From assembly GCA_050633585.1 (NCBI GenBank), contig JBOEGT010000015.1, positions 30,088 through 94,087 on the forward strand: 64,000 nucleotides of DNA, written 5' to 3'. The stretch's first letter is position 1. Every line of letters starts with the position of its first letter. Shown here piece after piece: positions 42,668 to 51,843 of this stretch. The stretch comes from CALKZN01 sp050633585 (lineage in GTDB: Bacteria; Pseudomonadota; Gammaproteobacteria; Arenicellales; Arenicellaceae). A program made the position numbers and the translations under genes. The notes beneath the pieces are model-generated. The model was not told the origin of the DNA and ran no database searches. It was given only the letters and a program-made list of their open reading frames with translations.

Positions 42668-43914
42668 ATACGATTATTTCATCCAGACTTCATGCAAGAC
42701 CTAAAATGGAAGATAGTCGCGTTTTTGGCGTCGACGCAAGTTTGCTTTTTGTGTCGATGAGCATCGTCTTGTTAGGCCTTGTTATGGTGTTTTCGGCGAC
42801 TATTGGTATGCAGGGGAAGAGTTTAACAACAAACTTTGGGCATTTTCATAAGCAGCTAATCTTTGTGGTGGCAGGTAGTGTTTTTGCGTTTATTGCCGCA
42901 TGGATTCCTATTCAGTTTTGGGAGAGGTATAGCTTTACTATTCTCTGTGGCTGTGCGGCCATCATGTCTTTGTTGTTAGTTGTAGGGCAGGAAGTGAATG
43001 GCTCGGCAAGATGGATTCGTGTAGGCCCCGTTAACGTTCAGCCAGCTGAAGTGGTTAAATTGATGTGTGTTGCTTATGTCGCGAGTTACTTGGCGAGGCG
43101 ACGTGAAGTGTTAGATGAGTTTGCTCGGGGCATAGTGATCATCGGTGGTGTAGTGGCCGTGTTGGGTGGCTTGCTTTTATTGCAACCAGATTTTGGTAGT
43201 TTGATGGTCATTTTAGGGACGGTTGCTGTGATGATGTTTCTCGGTGGTGTCAAGCTTTCACATATGCTGTTTTGCTTGGCGGGATTGCTGGTCTTGGTGC
43301 CTATCTTAATTATTACTCAGCCGTATCGTATGCAGCGAGTTTTAAGTTTTAGCGACCCATTCGCAGATAGTTACGGTTCAGGTTATCAGTTATCGCATGC
43401 GTTGATAGCCATTGGTAGAGGGGAGTTTTTTGGCGTTGGTATCGGAGGAAGTATTCAGAAGTTGAGCTATTTGCCACACGCTCATAATGACTTTATTTTT
43501 GCGGTGATTGGTGAAGAGCTGGGGTTGTTTGGCATCATCTTAGTTGTAGGTTTATTTGCCGTGCTCCTATGGCGTACGTTTATGATTGCGCGACAAGCCG
43601 AAGATGCAGGAATGTTTTATGGGGCACGTTTAGCTCAAGGTATTGGCATGCTGATTATTATTCAAGCAATGGTGAATATGGGAGTTAATTTGGGAGTTTT
43701 CCCGACTAAAGGGTTGAATTTGCCTTTTATTAGTTATGGGGGCAGTAGTGCTTTAGTTAATTTTGTGGCGTTAGGTATTTTATTTGCAGTAGATAGGCAA
43801 TCTAGGGCGCGCTCGTTCAGGCCAGCTAAAATTAAATCTTCCACACTTGATCCTTTGTTGAAGCCAAATATGGCTGTGAATGAATTTCATGCTGAGGAAG
43901 TGGATGATGAATGA
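42664..43914 (+). CDS. ftsW: Septal peptidoglycan glycosyltransferase FtsW
   Basis: A 416-residue SEDS-family polytopic membrane protein (about ten helices from residue 27). It polymerises lipid II at the septum with FtsI. The SEDS hallmarks are present: SARWIRVGPVNVQPAEVVKL with a conserved core, LLLQPDFGS with the catalytic Asp region, the HAHNDFIFAVIGEELG loop and the terminal NLPFISYGGSSALVNFVALGI. The start ATG 42664 overlaps the murD stop. Confidence 0.97.
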   Translation: MNTIISSRLHARPKMEDSRVFGVDASLLFVSMSIVLLGLVMVFSATIGMQGKSLTTNFGHFHKQLIFVVAGSVFAFIAAWIPIQFWERYSFTILCGCAAIMSLLLVVGQEVNGSARWIRVGPVNVQPAEVVKLMCVAYVASYLARRREVLDEFARGIVIIGGVVAVLGGLLLLQPDFGSLMVILGTVAVMMFLGGVKLSHMLFCLAGLLVLVPILIITQPYRMQRVLSFSDPFADSYGSGYQLSHALIAIGRGEFFGVGIGGSIQKLSYLPHAHNDFIFAVIGEELGLFGIILVVGLFAVLLWRTFMIARQAEDAGMFYGARLAQGIGMLIIIQAMVNMGVNLGVFPTKGLNLPFISYGGSSALVNFVALGILFAVDRQSRARSFRPAKIKSSTLDPLLKPNMAVNEFHAEEVDDE

Positions 43915-45052
43915 AATGAGCAATGCGAATAGAAAAGTCTCGCAAAAAACAATGTTTGCAAAAGTGAAACAAACAAGCAAAACAGTTGTCATTATGGCTG
44001 GTGGCACAGGTGGGCATGTGTTTCCTGCTTTGGCGGTTGCAAAAGAATTGCAACAAGACGGTGTCAAGGTTGTTTGGTTAGGCACTCGAGCAGGTATTGA
44101 AAGCCGGTTGGTTCCTGATGCCGGTTACCCCATACACTATTTAAGTGTGAGTGGGTTGGTTGGCTCAGGTTGGAAACGAAAGTTGAAAGCGCCGTTTATG
44201 TTGATGGTGGCCGTGATGCAATCGATTAATATTCTGAGAAAGGAAAAGCCTCAATGCGTTCTTGGTATGGGTGGTTTTGCTTCCGGCCCAGGTGGGCTTG
44301 CTGCCAAGCTGCTAGGTAAGCGTATTATTATTCATGAGCAAAATGCCTATGCAGGCTTTACGAACCAAAAACTGTCCAGTTTTGCCGACAGTATTTTAAC
44401 CGGATTTCGCTCGTGCGAAGGTTTGCCTGAGACGAGTATTTGGGTGGGTAATCCAGTGCGCCCAGAAATAGCCCAACAAGCAAAACAAGCCTCGAAGAAA
44501 ACCGATAAGGCTATGAATCTATTGATCTTGGGTGGTAGCCAAGGAGCAAAGTCATTAAATGATGCTTTGCCTGATTGTTTGGCAAGTATTGCGAAAGACA
44601 AAGAAATTCGAGTTTGGCATCAAACGGGTGCAGAAAAGTCTGAAAGTGTGAATGCGCGTTATCAAAAACTGTCGAACTTTAAATCGGTATTAGTGGAAGA
44701 ATTTATTCATGATATTAATGTCGCTTATGCTTGGGCTGACTTGGTAGTCTGTCGAGCCGGAGCAATGACAATTTCAGAATTGATGGCGGCAGGTAAGCCG
44801 GCAATTTTAGTACCATTTCCACATGCGGCGGGAGATCATCAAACGAAAAATGCTCGGTTTATGGTTAACTCTGATGCTGCGGTTTTAGCTGCAGATGACA
44901 GTTTAACGAGCAACCAATTTGTTCAGCAATTGAAGTCTTTATTAATTTCTCCTGAGCGCCTACAGCAAATGTCTCAGAACTCTGCTGACTTGCATAGGAG
45001 TACAGCCGCTAGACAAGTGGCTGATTTTTGTATGGTGTATTTGAATGCGTAA
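43907..45052 (+). CDS. murG: UDP-GlcNAc transferase MurG
   Basis: Membrane-peripheral GT-B enzyme that makes lipid II from lipid I. The N-terminal glycine loop MAGGTGGHVFPALAVAKEL and the GMGGFASGPGGLAAKLLGK loop bind the lipid acceptor. The UDP-GlcNAc site shows LGGSQGAKSLN, CRAGAMTISELMAAGKPAILVPFP and the H-Q-x-x-N motif. The start is unsure: ATG 43904, 43907 or 43916; 43907 gives 381 residues and an 8-base overlap with ftsW. Its N-terminal tail is about 25 residues longer than usual. Confidence 0.94.
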   Translation: MNEMSNANRKVSQKTMFAKVKQTSKTVVIMAGGTGGHVFPALAVAKELQQDGVKVVWLGTRAGIESRLVPDAGYPIHYLSVSGLVGSGWKRKLKAPFMLMVAVMQSINILRKEKPQCVLGMGGFASGPGGLAAKLLGKRIIIHEQNAYAGFTNQKLSSFADSILTGFRSCEGLPETSIWVGNPVRPEIAQQAKQASKKTDKAMNLLILGGSQGAKSLNDALPDCLASIAKDKEIRVWHQTGAEKSESVNARYQKLSNFKSVLVEEFIHDINVAYAWADLVVCRAGAMTISELMAAGKPAILVPFPHAAGDHQTKNARFMVNSDAAVLAADDSLTSNQFVQQLKSLLISPERLQQMSQNSADLHRSTAARQVADFCMVYLNA

Positions 45053-46478
45053 TGTCATAAAAAAAATTCATTTCGTTGGGGTTGGTGGTTCTGGAATGTC
45101 GGGAATTGCTGAAGTGTTATCGAATTTAGACTTCGAGGTCAGTGGTTCAGATATTCAAGAAAATAAAGTGGTTGATAGATTGCGGCTTGCTGGAATTACT
45201 GTGCATATCGGGCACCATCAACAGAATATTGCGAATGCAGATGTCGTAGTCGTGTCTTCGGCTATTGACGAGCAGAACCCCGAAGTTTGCGCCGCGATGA
45301 GCAATGATGTTCCTGTCATTCCTCGTGCCGAGATGTTGGGAGAGTTAATGCGTTTTCAAAAAGGTATTGCGATTGCTGGCACCCATGGGAAGACAACAAC
45401 AACTAGCTTGGTGGCAACCATTTTGATGGCTGGTGGTTTAGATCCTACCTTTGTGGTGGGAGGGTTAGTGAATAGTGCGAATGCAAACGCAAAGTTAGGA
45501 AGAGGTGAATATCTCGTTGCTGAAGCAGATGAAAGTGACGCATCTTTTTTGAATTTGCAGCCGGATATTGTTGCGGTCACTAATATTGATGCTGATCACA
45601 TGACCACGTACGATAATGACTTTAATAAGTTAACAGATACGTTTGTAGCGTTTATTAAAAACATCCCTTTTTATGGAAGGGCTGTCCTCTGTTGGGATGA
45701 TGAAAACGTTAGAAAGATTAGGCCGTTAATTCACAAGCCAATTTTGACTTATGGATTTCATGAGGCCGCGGATATTCGAGGTGATAATGTTCGTGCGCAA
45801 GGCGGCACAATGCTGTTTGATGTATCCATTAAGAGTAAACGCATGATTCGAGATATCGAATTAAATATGCCAGGTCAGCATAATGTGCAAAATGCCTTAG
45901 CGGCTATTGCAATAGCTGATCATCTTGAGGTTGATATCAGTGATATTAAAGCGGCTTTGAGCGGTTTTTCAGGCGTTGGTAGGCGGTTTCAGCGCTTGGG
46001 TGATTTATTGATTTCAGGAAAGCGCGTGTCTTTGGTTGATGATTATGCTCATCACCCTAGAGAGTTGGCGGCAACACTCAAGGCGGCTCATGGTTGTTGG
46101 CCAGATAGGCGAATAATTGCGGTCTTTCAACCACACCGATACTCGCGAACTCATGATTTATTTGATGACTTTGTCGTTGAATTAGCGGATTGCGAAAAAC
46201 TTGTGATATGTGATGTGTACCCTGCCGGTGAAGAGCCTATTTCTGGTGCAGATGGACGGGCTTTGTGTAAGGCAATTCGTGGTCGAGGAAAAACTGATCC
46301 TGTATTTGTTCCTGTTATTGAAGAGCTTGCGTCTACTTTGGAGTCAATAGTGGCAGATGGTGATGTGGTGTTGACATTGGGAGCTGGCAGCATTGGTAAA
46401 GCATCAAATGATTTGGCTGGTTTTTATCAGCAAAGTGAAAGTGACGCTTCTAACTTTCAAGGGGTGGGTAATGCCTGA
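45045..46478 (+). CDS. murC: UDP-MurNAc:L-alanine ligase MurC
   Basis: A 477-residue ligase that attaches L-alanine to UDP-MurNAc, the first amino-acid addition. The N-terminal Rossmann motif HFVGVGGSGMSGIAEVL, the ATP loop GTHGKTTTTSLVATIL, the EADESDASFL segment and YAHHPRELAATLKAA in the C-terminal domain are all intact. It overlaps murG by 8 bp. In many proteobacteria murB follows murC; here ddlB follows directly, as in E. coli, so murB must lie elsewhere. Confidence 0.97.
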   Translation: MRNVIKKIHFVGVGGSGMSGIAEVLSNLDFEVSGSDIQENKVVDRLRLAGITVHIGHHQQNIANADVVVVSSAIDEQNPEVCAAMSNDVPVIPRAEMLGELMRFQKGIAIAGTHGKTTTTSLVATILMAGGLDPTFVVGGLVNSANANAKLGRGEYLVAEADESDASFLNLQPDIVAVTNIDADHMTTYDNDFNKLTDTFVAFIKNIPFYGRAVLCWDDENVRKIRPLIHKPILTYGFHEAADIRGDNVRAQGGTMLFDVSIKSKRMIRDIELNMPGQHNVQNALAAIAIADHLEVDISDIKAALSGFSGVGRRFQRLGDLLISGKRVSLVDDYAHHPRELAATLKAAHGCWPDRRIIAVFQPHRYSRTHDLFDDFVVELADCEKLVICDVYPAGEEPISGADGRALCKAIRGRGKTDPVFVPVIEELASTLESIVADGDVVLTLGAGSIGKASNDLAGFYQQSESDASNFQGVGNA

Positions 46479-47427
46479 TCGTTTTGGCAAAGTCGCTGTT
46501 TTGATGGGTGGGCATTCTGCAGAAAGAAGTGTGTCCTTGCAAAGCGGGCAGGCGGTATTAGATGCCTTATTACGTCAAGGTGTTCATGCTGTTGGTATCG
46601 ACGCGGGCAAAAAAACATTATTACGCTTGCAGGCTGAAAGCTTTGATCGCGTTTTTATTGCTTTGCATGGGCGATGGGGTGAAGACGGTGTTATCCAAGG
46701 TGGTTTAGAAGCAATTGGTATGCCTTATACGGGTGCAGGCGTAACGGCTTGTGCTATTGCCATGGATAAAGTCATTACTAAGCACCTATGGCGTGCAAAT
46801 AATTTGCCGACGGCTAACTTTAAAGAGGTTCGTAAGCAAAGTGATCTTTATGGTTTGCCTGAGGAGCTAGGTTTGCCTTTGTATGTTAAAGCAGCATGCG
46901 AAGGATCTAGTGTTGGTGTGATTAAAGTCTCTACAAGAGATGAGTTGGTTCCTGCGTGGGAGCAAGCTCGGCAGTACGATAATTCAGTCTTAGTAGAAAG
47001 CTTTAATAGCGGTCAAGAGCTAACGATAGGTATTCTTGCAGGGAAAGCATTGCCTGTTGTGAGGATAGTCACGGCAAATGAATTTTATGATTTTGAGGCG
47101 AAATACCAGTCTGATCAAACGAAATATATGTGCCCAGCGGGTTTAAGTAGTGGGATGGAAGCGACTATAAAAGAGCTGGCAGAAAAAGCATTTATTGCTA
47201 TTGGTGGTTCTGGTTGGGGGCGTGTTGATGTCATGTTGGATGACTCAGGCAAGCCTCAGTTATTGGAAGTGAATATGGTGCCAGGAATGACGAGTCATAG
47301 CTTGGTGCCAATGGCTGCTAAAGCGATGGGTATGAGTTTTGATGAGTTGGTGATAGCTATCTTGAAAGATACGTTGCTAGTTCGAGATAAAGGTTGCTTG
47401 ATTGTCGATGCTGAGGAGGAGCTATGA
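46471..47427 (+). CDS. ddlB: D-alanine-D-alanine ligase DdlB
   Basis: ATP-grasp ligase of 318 residues forming D-Ala-D-Ala, the substrate of MurF. The start ATG 46471 follows a strong AAGGGGTGGG ribosome site and overlaps murC by 8 bp; an upstream frame from 46393 lies in murC. Typical are VLMGGHSAERSVSLQSG, ALHGRWGEDGVIQG, the KAACEGSSVGVIKV lid region and the C-terminal LLEVNMVPGMTSHSLVPMAA metal-binding site. Confidence 0.96.
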   Translation: MPDRFGKVAVLMGGHSAERSVSLQSGQAVLDALLRQGVHAVGIDAGKKTLLRLQAESFDRVFIALHGRWGEDGVIQGGLEAIGMPYTGAGVTACAIAMDKVITKHLWRANNLPTANFKEVRKQSDLYGLPEELGLPLYVKAACEGSSVGVIKVSTRDELVPAWEQARQYDNSVLVESFNSGQELTIGILAGKALPVVRIVTANEFYDFEAKYQSDQTKYMCPAGLSSGMEATIKELAEKAFIAIGGSGWGRVDVMLDDSGKPQLLEVNMVPGMTSHSLVPMAAKAMGMSFDELVIAILKDTLLVRDKGCLIVDAEEEL

Positions 47428-48263
47428 ATGCGTTAATGCCTCGTGTCGAAAAGCGTGCATGGCACTACAAACAAGAGAAAGTGAAAAATGTGCGTTTAGC
47501 AAAAACACGTAATCAAATCATGAAACTGCTTGCAATCATTTTGCCAGTTGTTGCAGTTTCTTTGTTCGTTGCTGATCGTTTAGGGCGCTCAGATATTTTT
47601 TTGATTGATGAAATCGAATATAGGGGTGTTTTTAAATATGTTAATCAAGTTGAGATAGATCAGATTACTAAAGAGGCATTGAACGGTAATTTTTTTACGA
47701 TTGACCTGCTGTCAGTTCAGAAGTCTATTATGGATGTTCCATGGGTGAAGTCGGTGCATTTAGGGAGGGAGTGGCCAAATAAAATTACTGTGTTAATAGA
47801 CGAGTATGAGCCATTGATGCGTTGGGCTGAAGGTGGTTTGGTGATGCAGAATGGCGTGTTGGTTAAAACGCCGATTGATTCACTTGAGGATGCTGATGAG
47901 TTATTGCTATTACCTAGTTTGGCTGGCAGGGCGAGCGATTTGCCGAAAATGATGTCGAAAATTAATCTCTGGCAAAGAGATTTTGATGTGATGGGAATGA
48001 CAATCCAAGAATTAAGTCTTAGTGAATCTCATGCGTGGACGTTGCGAGTAAAAAACGTAGATGCTGATATTTTTACAGTGCGTTTGGGTTCAATGAATGT
48101 CGATGCTCGGTTTAATCGTTTTGTGCGTTTGTTTGGTAAAGGGGAAACCTATTTTGAACAATTAGAATATGTCGATGCGAGATACCCAAATGGTGTAGTC
48201 GTTAAGCGTAAGCCAGAAATACAACATGAGTTGCAAGCAACTGAAGGTGAGACCGATGCTTAA
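47424..48263 (+). CDS. ftsQ: Cell division protein FtsQ
   Basis: A 279-residue bitopic membrane protein that recruits FtsL and FtsB to the septum. It has a basic cytoplasmic tail, one transmembrane helix (about 32-50), a POTRA domain (about 58-128, IDEIEYRGVFKYVNQVEIDQI, followed by WVKSVHLGREWPNKITVLIDEYEPL) and a beta domain ending with FEQLEYVDARYPNGVVVKRK. Its start overlaps ddlB by 4 bp. The gene lies between ddlB and ftsA, as in E. coli. Confidence 0.96.
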   Translation: MNALMPRVEKRAWHYKQEKVKNVRLAKTRNQIMKLLAIILPVVAVSLFVADRLGRSDIFLIDEIEYRGVFKYVNQVEIDQITKEALNGNFFTIDLLSVQKSIMDVPWVKSVHLGREWPNKITVLIDEYEPLMRWAEGGLVMQNGVLVKTPIDSLEDADELLLLPSLAGRASDLPKMMSKINLWQRDFDVMGMTIQELSLSESHAWTLRVKNVDADIFTVRLGSMNVDARFNRFVRLFGKGETYFEQLEYVDARYPNGVVVKRKPEIQHELQATEGETDA

Positions 48264-48280
48264 TCGCAGAGGAGTACAAA

Positions 48281-49513
48281 ATGACTAATAAGAAAGAAAA
48301 TAAGTTGATCGTTGGTTTAGATATTGGCACATCCAAGGTGTTAACGATTGTTGGTCAGGTGAATGCGGACAACCAGATAGAGGTTGTTGGTTATGGTCAT
48401 CACCCTTCCGTTGGTATGCGGAAAGGGGTTGTTGCGAATATTGATGCAACCGTGAATGCAATTCAACGCTCTGTTGAAGATGCTGAGTTAATGACAGGGT
48501 GTCAATTGATTTCTGTTTATGCAGGTATTGCAGGTGCGCATATACGAAGTGTTAATTCGAGTGGTGCTGTCCGTATAGCGGGAGGGGAGGTGACTCAGAC
48601 AGATGTCGATCGTGTTATTGAGGCAGCCCAAGCGTTAAACGTACCAAAAAACGAAAAGATTCTTCACGTTATTCCTCAGGAATACGTTATCGATGATCAG
48701 GATGGCGTGCGTCACCCAATCGGCATGACAGGCGTTCGGTTGGAAGTTAATTTGCATATCGTCATGGGCTCGGTGAGTTCCGAGCAAAATATCATTAAAT
48801 GCATTCGACGTTGTGGTTTAGAGGTCGATGAGATCATTTTAGAGCAATTGGCTTCAAGTGCTTCGGTATTAAGCGAAGATGAGAAGGAACTTGGTGTGTG
48901 TCTCGTTGATATTGGTGGCGGCACAACAGATATTGCTGTTTATATTGACGGGGCTATTCGTCATACCGCTGTAATACCTGTTGCAGGTGATCAGATTACG
49001 AATGATATAGCGGTTGTGTTGCGAACACCAAAGCAGTCAGCTCATGACATCAAGCATAAGTATGGTGTTGCTTTGACACAAATGGCGGATTCTGGTCAAA
49101 GCGTGGATGTGCCAACAGCAGGTGATAGGGAAACACGCAAACTTTCTCAGCAAACATTGTCAGAAATCATTGAGCCTAGGATAGAAGAACTGTACGGGCT
49201 CATTCGAGAAGAATTAGTCAATCACAATTTAGCACCATTGATACGATCTGGAATCGTATTAACTGGAGGGAGTTCAAAAATGCCTGGCATGGTTGAGTTG
49301 GCAGAAGAGGTGTTTCATATGCCAGTGCGATTGGGTATGCCTGAGTCTGTCGGTGGACTGAGTGAGGTGGTGAAAAACCCTATTTACGCGACGGGTGTTG
49401 GGCTGGTCCAGTTTGGTCATCAAGAACTTGAAAGTAATGAGCATAGAACTTCAGAAGAAGTTTCTGAATCAATATTAAGCCGCTTATCAGCGTGGTTTAA
49501 AAATAATTTTTAA
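48281..49513 (+). CDS. ftsA: Cell division protein FtsA
   Basis: Actin-fold ATPase of 410 residues that ties FtsZ to the membrane. The phosphate loops VGLDIGTSKVLTIVG and LVDIGGGTTDIAVY, the 1C domain unique to FtsA (about 85-165) and an adenosine motif GIVLTGGSSKMPGM are present. A C-terminal amphipathic helix (ILSRLSAWFKNNF) gives the membrane anchor. Its length is like E. coli FtsA. A GGAG Shine-Dalgarno precedes the ATG; ftsZ starts 35 bp later. Confidence 0.97.
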   Translation: MTNKKENKLIVGLDIGTSKVLTIVGQVNADNQIEVVGYGHHPSVGMRKGVVANIDATVNAIQRSVEDAELMTGCQLISVYAGIAGAHIRSVNSSGAVRIAGGEVTQTDVDRVIEAAQALNVPKNEKILHVIPQEYVIDDQDGVRHPIGMTGVRLEVNLHIVMGSVSSEQNIIKCIRRCGLEVDEIILEQLASSASVLSEDEKELGVCLVDIGGGTTDIAVYIDGAIRHTAVIPVAGDQITNDIAVVLRTPKQSAHDIKHKYGVALTQMADSGQSVDVPTAGDRETRKLSQQTLSEIIEPRIEELYGLIREELVNHNLAPLIRSGIVLTGGSSKMPGMVELAEEVFHMPVRLGMPESVGGLSEVVKNPIYATGVGLVQFGHQELESNEHRTSEEVSESILSRLSAWFKNNF

Positions 49514-49548
49514 TTTAATTTTTTATATATAACTCTTGGGAGAGAATA

Positions 49549-50706
49549 ATGAAATTTGAAATCATAGATGCTGAAGATCAGCAAGCCGTGATCAAAGTTA
49601 TCGGTGTCGGCGGCGGCGGCGGTAATGCGGTTAATTATATGCAGCAATGCAGTATTGAAGGCGTTGAGTTTATTAGCGCCAATACCGATGCTCAAGCTTT
49701 GCAGCAATCAACGGCAACGAAAGTCCTTCAATTAGGCCGTAATCAAACGAAAGGTTTGGGGGCTGGAGCAAACCCTGATATAGGGCGTCAAGCCGCGTTA
49801 GAAGATCGTGAAATGATTGCGGAAGCACTGCACGGTGCTGACATGATTTTTATTACGGCTGGTATGGGAGGGGGTACTGGTACTGGCGCTGCTCCTATAT
49901 TTGCAGAAATAGCCAAAGATGTTGGTGCCTTAACGGTGGCGGTTGTAACTCGGCCTTTTGGGTTTGAAAAGCGCTGTAAAGTGGCTGATGAGGGGATTAG
50001 GCAGTTAAAAGAATCGGTAGATTCGTTGATTACGATTCCTAATGAGCGATTGCTGCAAGTGATGGGTAAAGATGCAAGCTTAAAAGATACATTTGCTGAA
50101 GCGAATAATGTGCTTGCTGGTGCTGTACAAGGCATATCAGAATTGATTACACGTCCAGGCACGATTAATGTGGATTTTGCAGATGTCAGAACTGTGATGT
50201 CAGAAATGGGTGATGCCATGATGGGTGCTGCTGTTGCTGAAGGTGCTAATCGTGCCGAAGAGGCGACTAAAGAAGCGTTGTCAAGTCCGTTGCTTGAGGA
50301 TATTAATTTCTCTGGTGCCAGAGGTGTGTTGGTTAATGTAACCGCTGGAGATATTACTATTGGTGAGTTCGCGACTGTGGGTGAGCTGGTTAATGAGATG
50401 GCCTCAGGTGATGCAAAAGTGGTGATCGGAACGACGATTGATGAAACTATTGGCGATGAGTTGAGAGTGACAATGGTGGCAACAGGTTTGGATGCAAAGA
50501 GCAAAAAACCAGAAGCGGTTATTCCTCATCAAGAACAAGAGGTGGTTAGACCCATCGGTCGCGCAGTGGGCGGTTATGAAGATGTTCAGGCAGAAGAGGA
50601 CTTGTTAGTCAGGCCTCGAAGCGGTTTATCAATAGATTCTTTGCCGGATGCGGACTACGAAAATAAATACGATTTACCCACTATTCTTCGTGAGCAATAC
50701 GATTGA
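49549..50706 (+). CDS. ftsZ: Cell division protein FtsZ
   Basis: Tubulin-like GTPase of 385 residues that polymerises into the division ring. The GTP site is clear: VGGGGGNAVNYM near the start, the tubulin signature GGGTGTGAAP and the T7 catalytic loop with NVDFADVRTVM. A linker of about 50 residues leads to the conserved tail peptide DLPTILREQYD, which binds FtsA and other partners. It is the last gene of the cluster and has a strong GGGAG Shine-Dalgarno. Confidence 0.98.
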   Translation: MKFEIIDAEDQQAVIKVIGVGGGGGNAVNYMQQCSIEGVEFISANTDAQALQQSTATKVLQLGRNQTKGLGAGANPDIGRQAALEDREMIAEALHGADMIFITAGMGGGTGTGAAPIFAEIAKDVGALTVAVVTRPFGFEKRCKVADEGIRQLKESVDSLITIPNERLLQVMGKDASLKDTFAEANNVLAGAVQGISELITRPGTINVDFADVRTVMSEMGDAMMGAAVAEGANRAEEATKEALSSPLLEDINFSGARGVLVNVTAGDITIGEFATVGELVNEMASGDAKVVIGTTIDETIGDELRVTMVATGLDAKSKKPEAVIPHQEQEVVRPIGRAVGGYEDVQAEEDLLVRPRSGLSIDSLPDADYENKYDLPTILREQYD

Positions 50707-50805
50707 TTGTTGAGAAAATTGTGATGTTTTTGAGGCAAAGCTGTTCTTTAGATGGTGACTTAAGAGTTGTTACTTCATAAGAGAGTGACAGCGTAATGAC
50801 AACAA

Positions 50806-50835
50806 TCAACAAAAAAGTGGCGAATGATATATAAT
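50806..50835 (+). promoter_or_regulatory. Putative lpxC promoter
   Basis: A perfect -10 TATAAT (50830-50835) lies at the left edge of the hairpin loop, with a possible -35 TCAACA (50806-50811) at 18 bp. A start near 50842 would give an lpxC leader of about 50 nt that carries only the right arm, so it could not form the hairpin. Confidence 0.55.
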
Positions 50836-50875
50836 CTCTCCCAAATGGTGTATCATTCGCACCCTTTTTTGTTGA
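50806..50875 (+). terminator. Putative dcw-cluster terminator after ftsZ
   Basis: Arms 50806-50829 and 50851-50875 are nearly perfect complements: 12 bp, a 2-3 nt internal mismatch, then GCGAATGATA/TATCATTCGC. The outer part consists of A6 and T6, as in an A-flanked terminator. The loop is 21 nt. The inner 10-bp stem followed by ACCC and T6 would end ftsZ transcripts. Confidence 0.6.
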
Positions 50876-50892
50876 CAACACTGTGATCGCAT

Positions 50893-51801
50893 ATGATTAA
50901 TCAACGTACACTGAAAAATGTTATCCGAGCTACTGGGGTAGGCTTACATACAGGTAAGAAAATTTGTTTAACTTTGCGACCAGCGCCAGTTGATACGGGG
51001 ATTATCTTTCGACGTATAGATTTAGATCCTGTTGTTGAATTACCTGCTCGCCCAGAAATGGTTGGTGATACTCGTTTATCTACAGCGCTTTGTGAAGGAG
51101 ATGTCAGTGTTTCTACGATTGAACATTTAATGTCCGCTTTTGCGGGTTTAGGTGTTGATAATGCATATGTTGAATTGAACGCATCTGAAGTACCTATCAT
51201 GGATGGTAGTGCAGGGCCATTTGTATTTTTGGTTCAATCGGCAGGGCTAACAGAACAAGCTAAGCCAAAAAAGTTCATTCGCATTAAAGACGTTATTCGT
51301 GTTGAAGAAGATGATAAGTCGGCTCAATTTGAACCTTTTGATGGTTTTAAGGTCTCATTTTCTATTGATTTTGACCATCCTATTTTTAATAAATCTCCCC
51401 AAAAAGCGGAGATTGACTTTTCAAGCACGTCTTTTGTTAAGGAAATAAGCCGAGCAAGAACATTCGGTTTTATGCATGAAGTTGAGGCTATGCGAGAACG
51501 GGGCCTTGCTTTGGGAGGAAGTCATAATAATGCTATTGTGATGGACTCTTATAGCATACTCAATAAGGACGGATTGCGTTATGAAGATGAATTTGTAAAG
51601 CATAAAATTTTAGATGCTATTGGGGATTTGTATCTATTAGGGTATCCATTGATTGGTTTATTTAGTGCTCATAAATCCGGTCATGCTCTCAATAATAAAT
51701 TATTAAGAGAGCTGATGAAAAACGAAGAGGCATGGGAGATTGTGACGTTTGAGGACGTCGAGAAAGCTCCAATTGCATTTAGTCAACTCGCTACTGCGTA
51801 A
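50893..51801 (+). CDS. lpxC: UDP-3-O-acyl-N-acetylglucosamine deacetylase LpxC
   Basis: A 302-residue zinc enzyme that commits the cell to lipid A synthesis. Two fold repeats are seen, with zinc-binding His in EHLMSAFAGLGVDNA (about residue 78) and in the KHKILDAIGDLYLLG segment (about 237-251), and the catalytic region ASEVPIMDGSAGPFV. The hydrophobic-tunnel loop, RARTFGFMHEVEAMRERGLALGG, is present. It is on its own promoter after ftsZ, as in E. coli. The start ATG 50893 gives the standard MINQRTLKNVI opening. Confidence 0.97.
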   Translation: MINQRTLKNVIRATGVGLHTGKKICLTLRPAPVDTGIIFRRIDLDPVVELPARPEMVGDTRLSTALCEGDVSVSTIEHLMSAFAGLGVDNAYVELNASEVPIMDGSAGPFVFLVQSAGLTEQAKPKKFIRIKDVIRVEEDDKSAQFEPFDGFKVSFSIDFDHPIFNKSPQKAEIDFSSTSFVKEISRARTFGFMHEVEAMRERGLALGGSHNNAIVMDSYSILNKDGLRYEDEFVKHKILDAIGDLYLLGYPLIGLFSAHKSGHALNNKLLRELMKNEEAWEIVTFEDVEKAPIAFSQLATA

Positions 51802-51843
51802 AAATAGTTTATATTTTCAATACGCTATTTTCTGCTCATTAAT

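Noticed and set aside
46400..46480. A missing or hidden murB between murC and ddlB
   Set aside because: murC and ddlB overlap by 8 bp with no space. The order equals that of E. coli, where murB is elsewhere, so this is not a deletion scar.
49788..50504. A 238-codon open frame antisense to ftsZ
   Set aside because: It mirrors the codon pattern of ftsZ, is Ser/Thr/Ala-rich without any recognisable motif, and has no ribosome site or operon context. It is a shadow of a highly biased gene.
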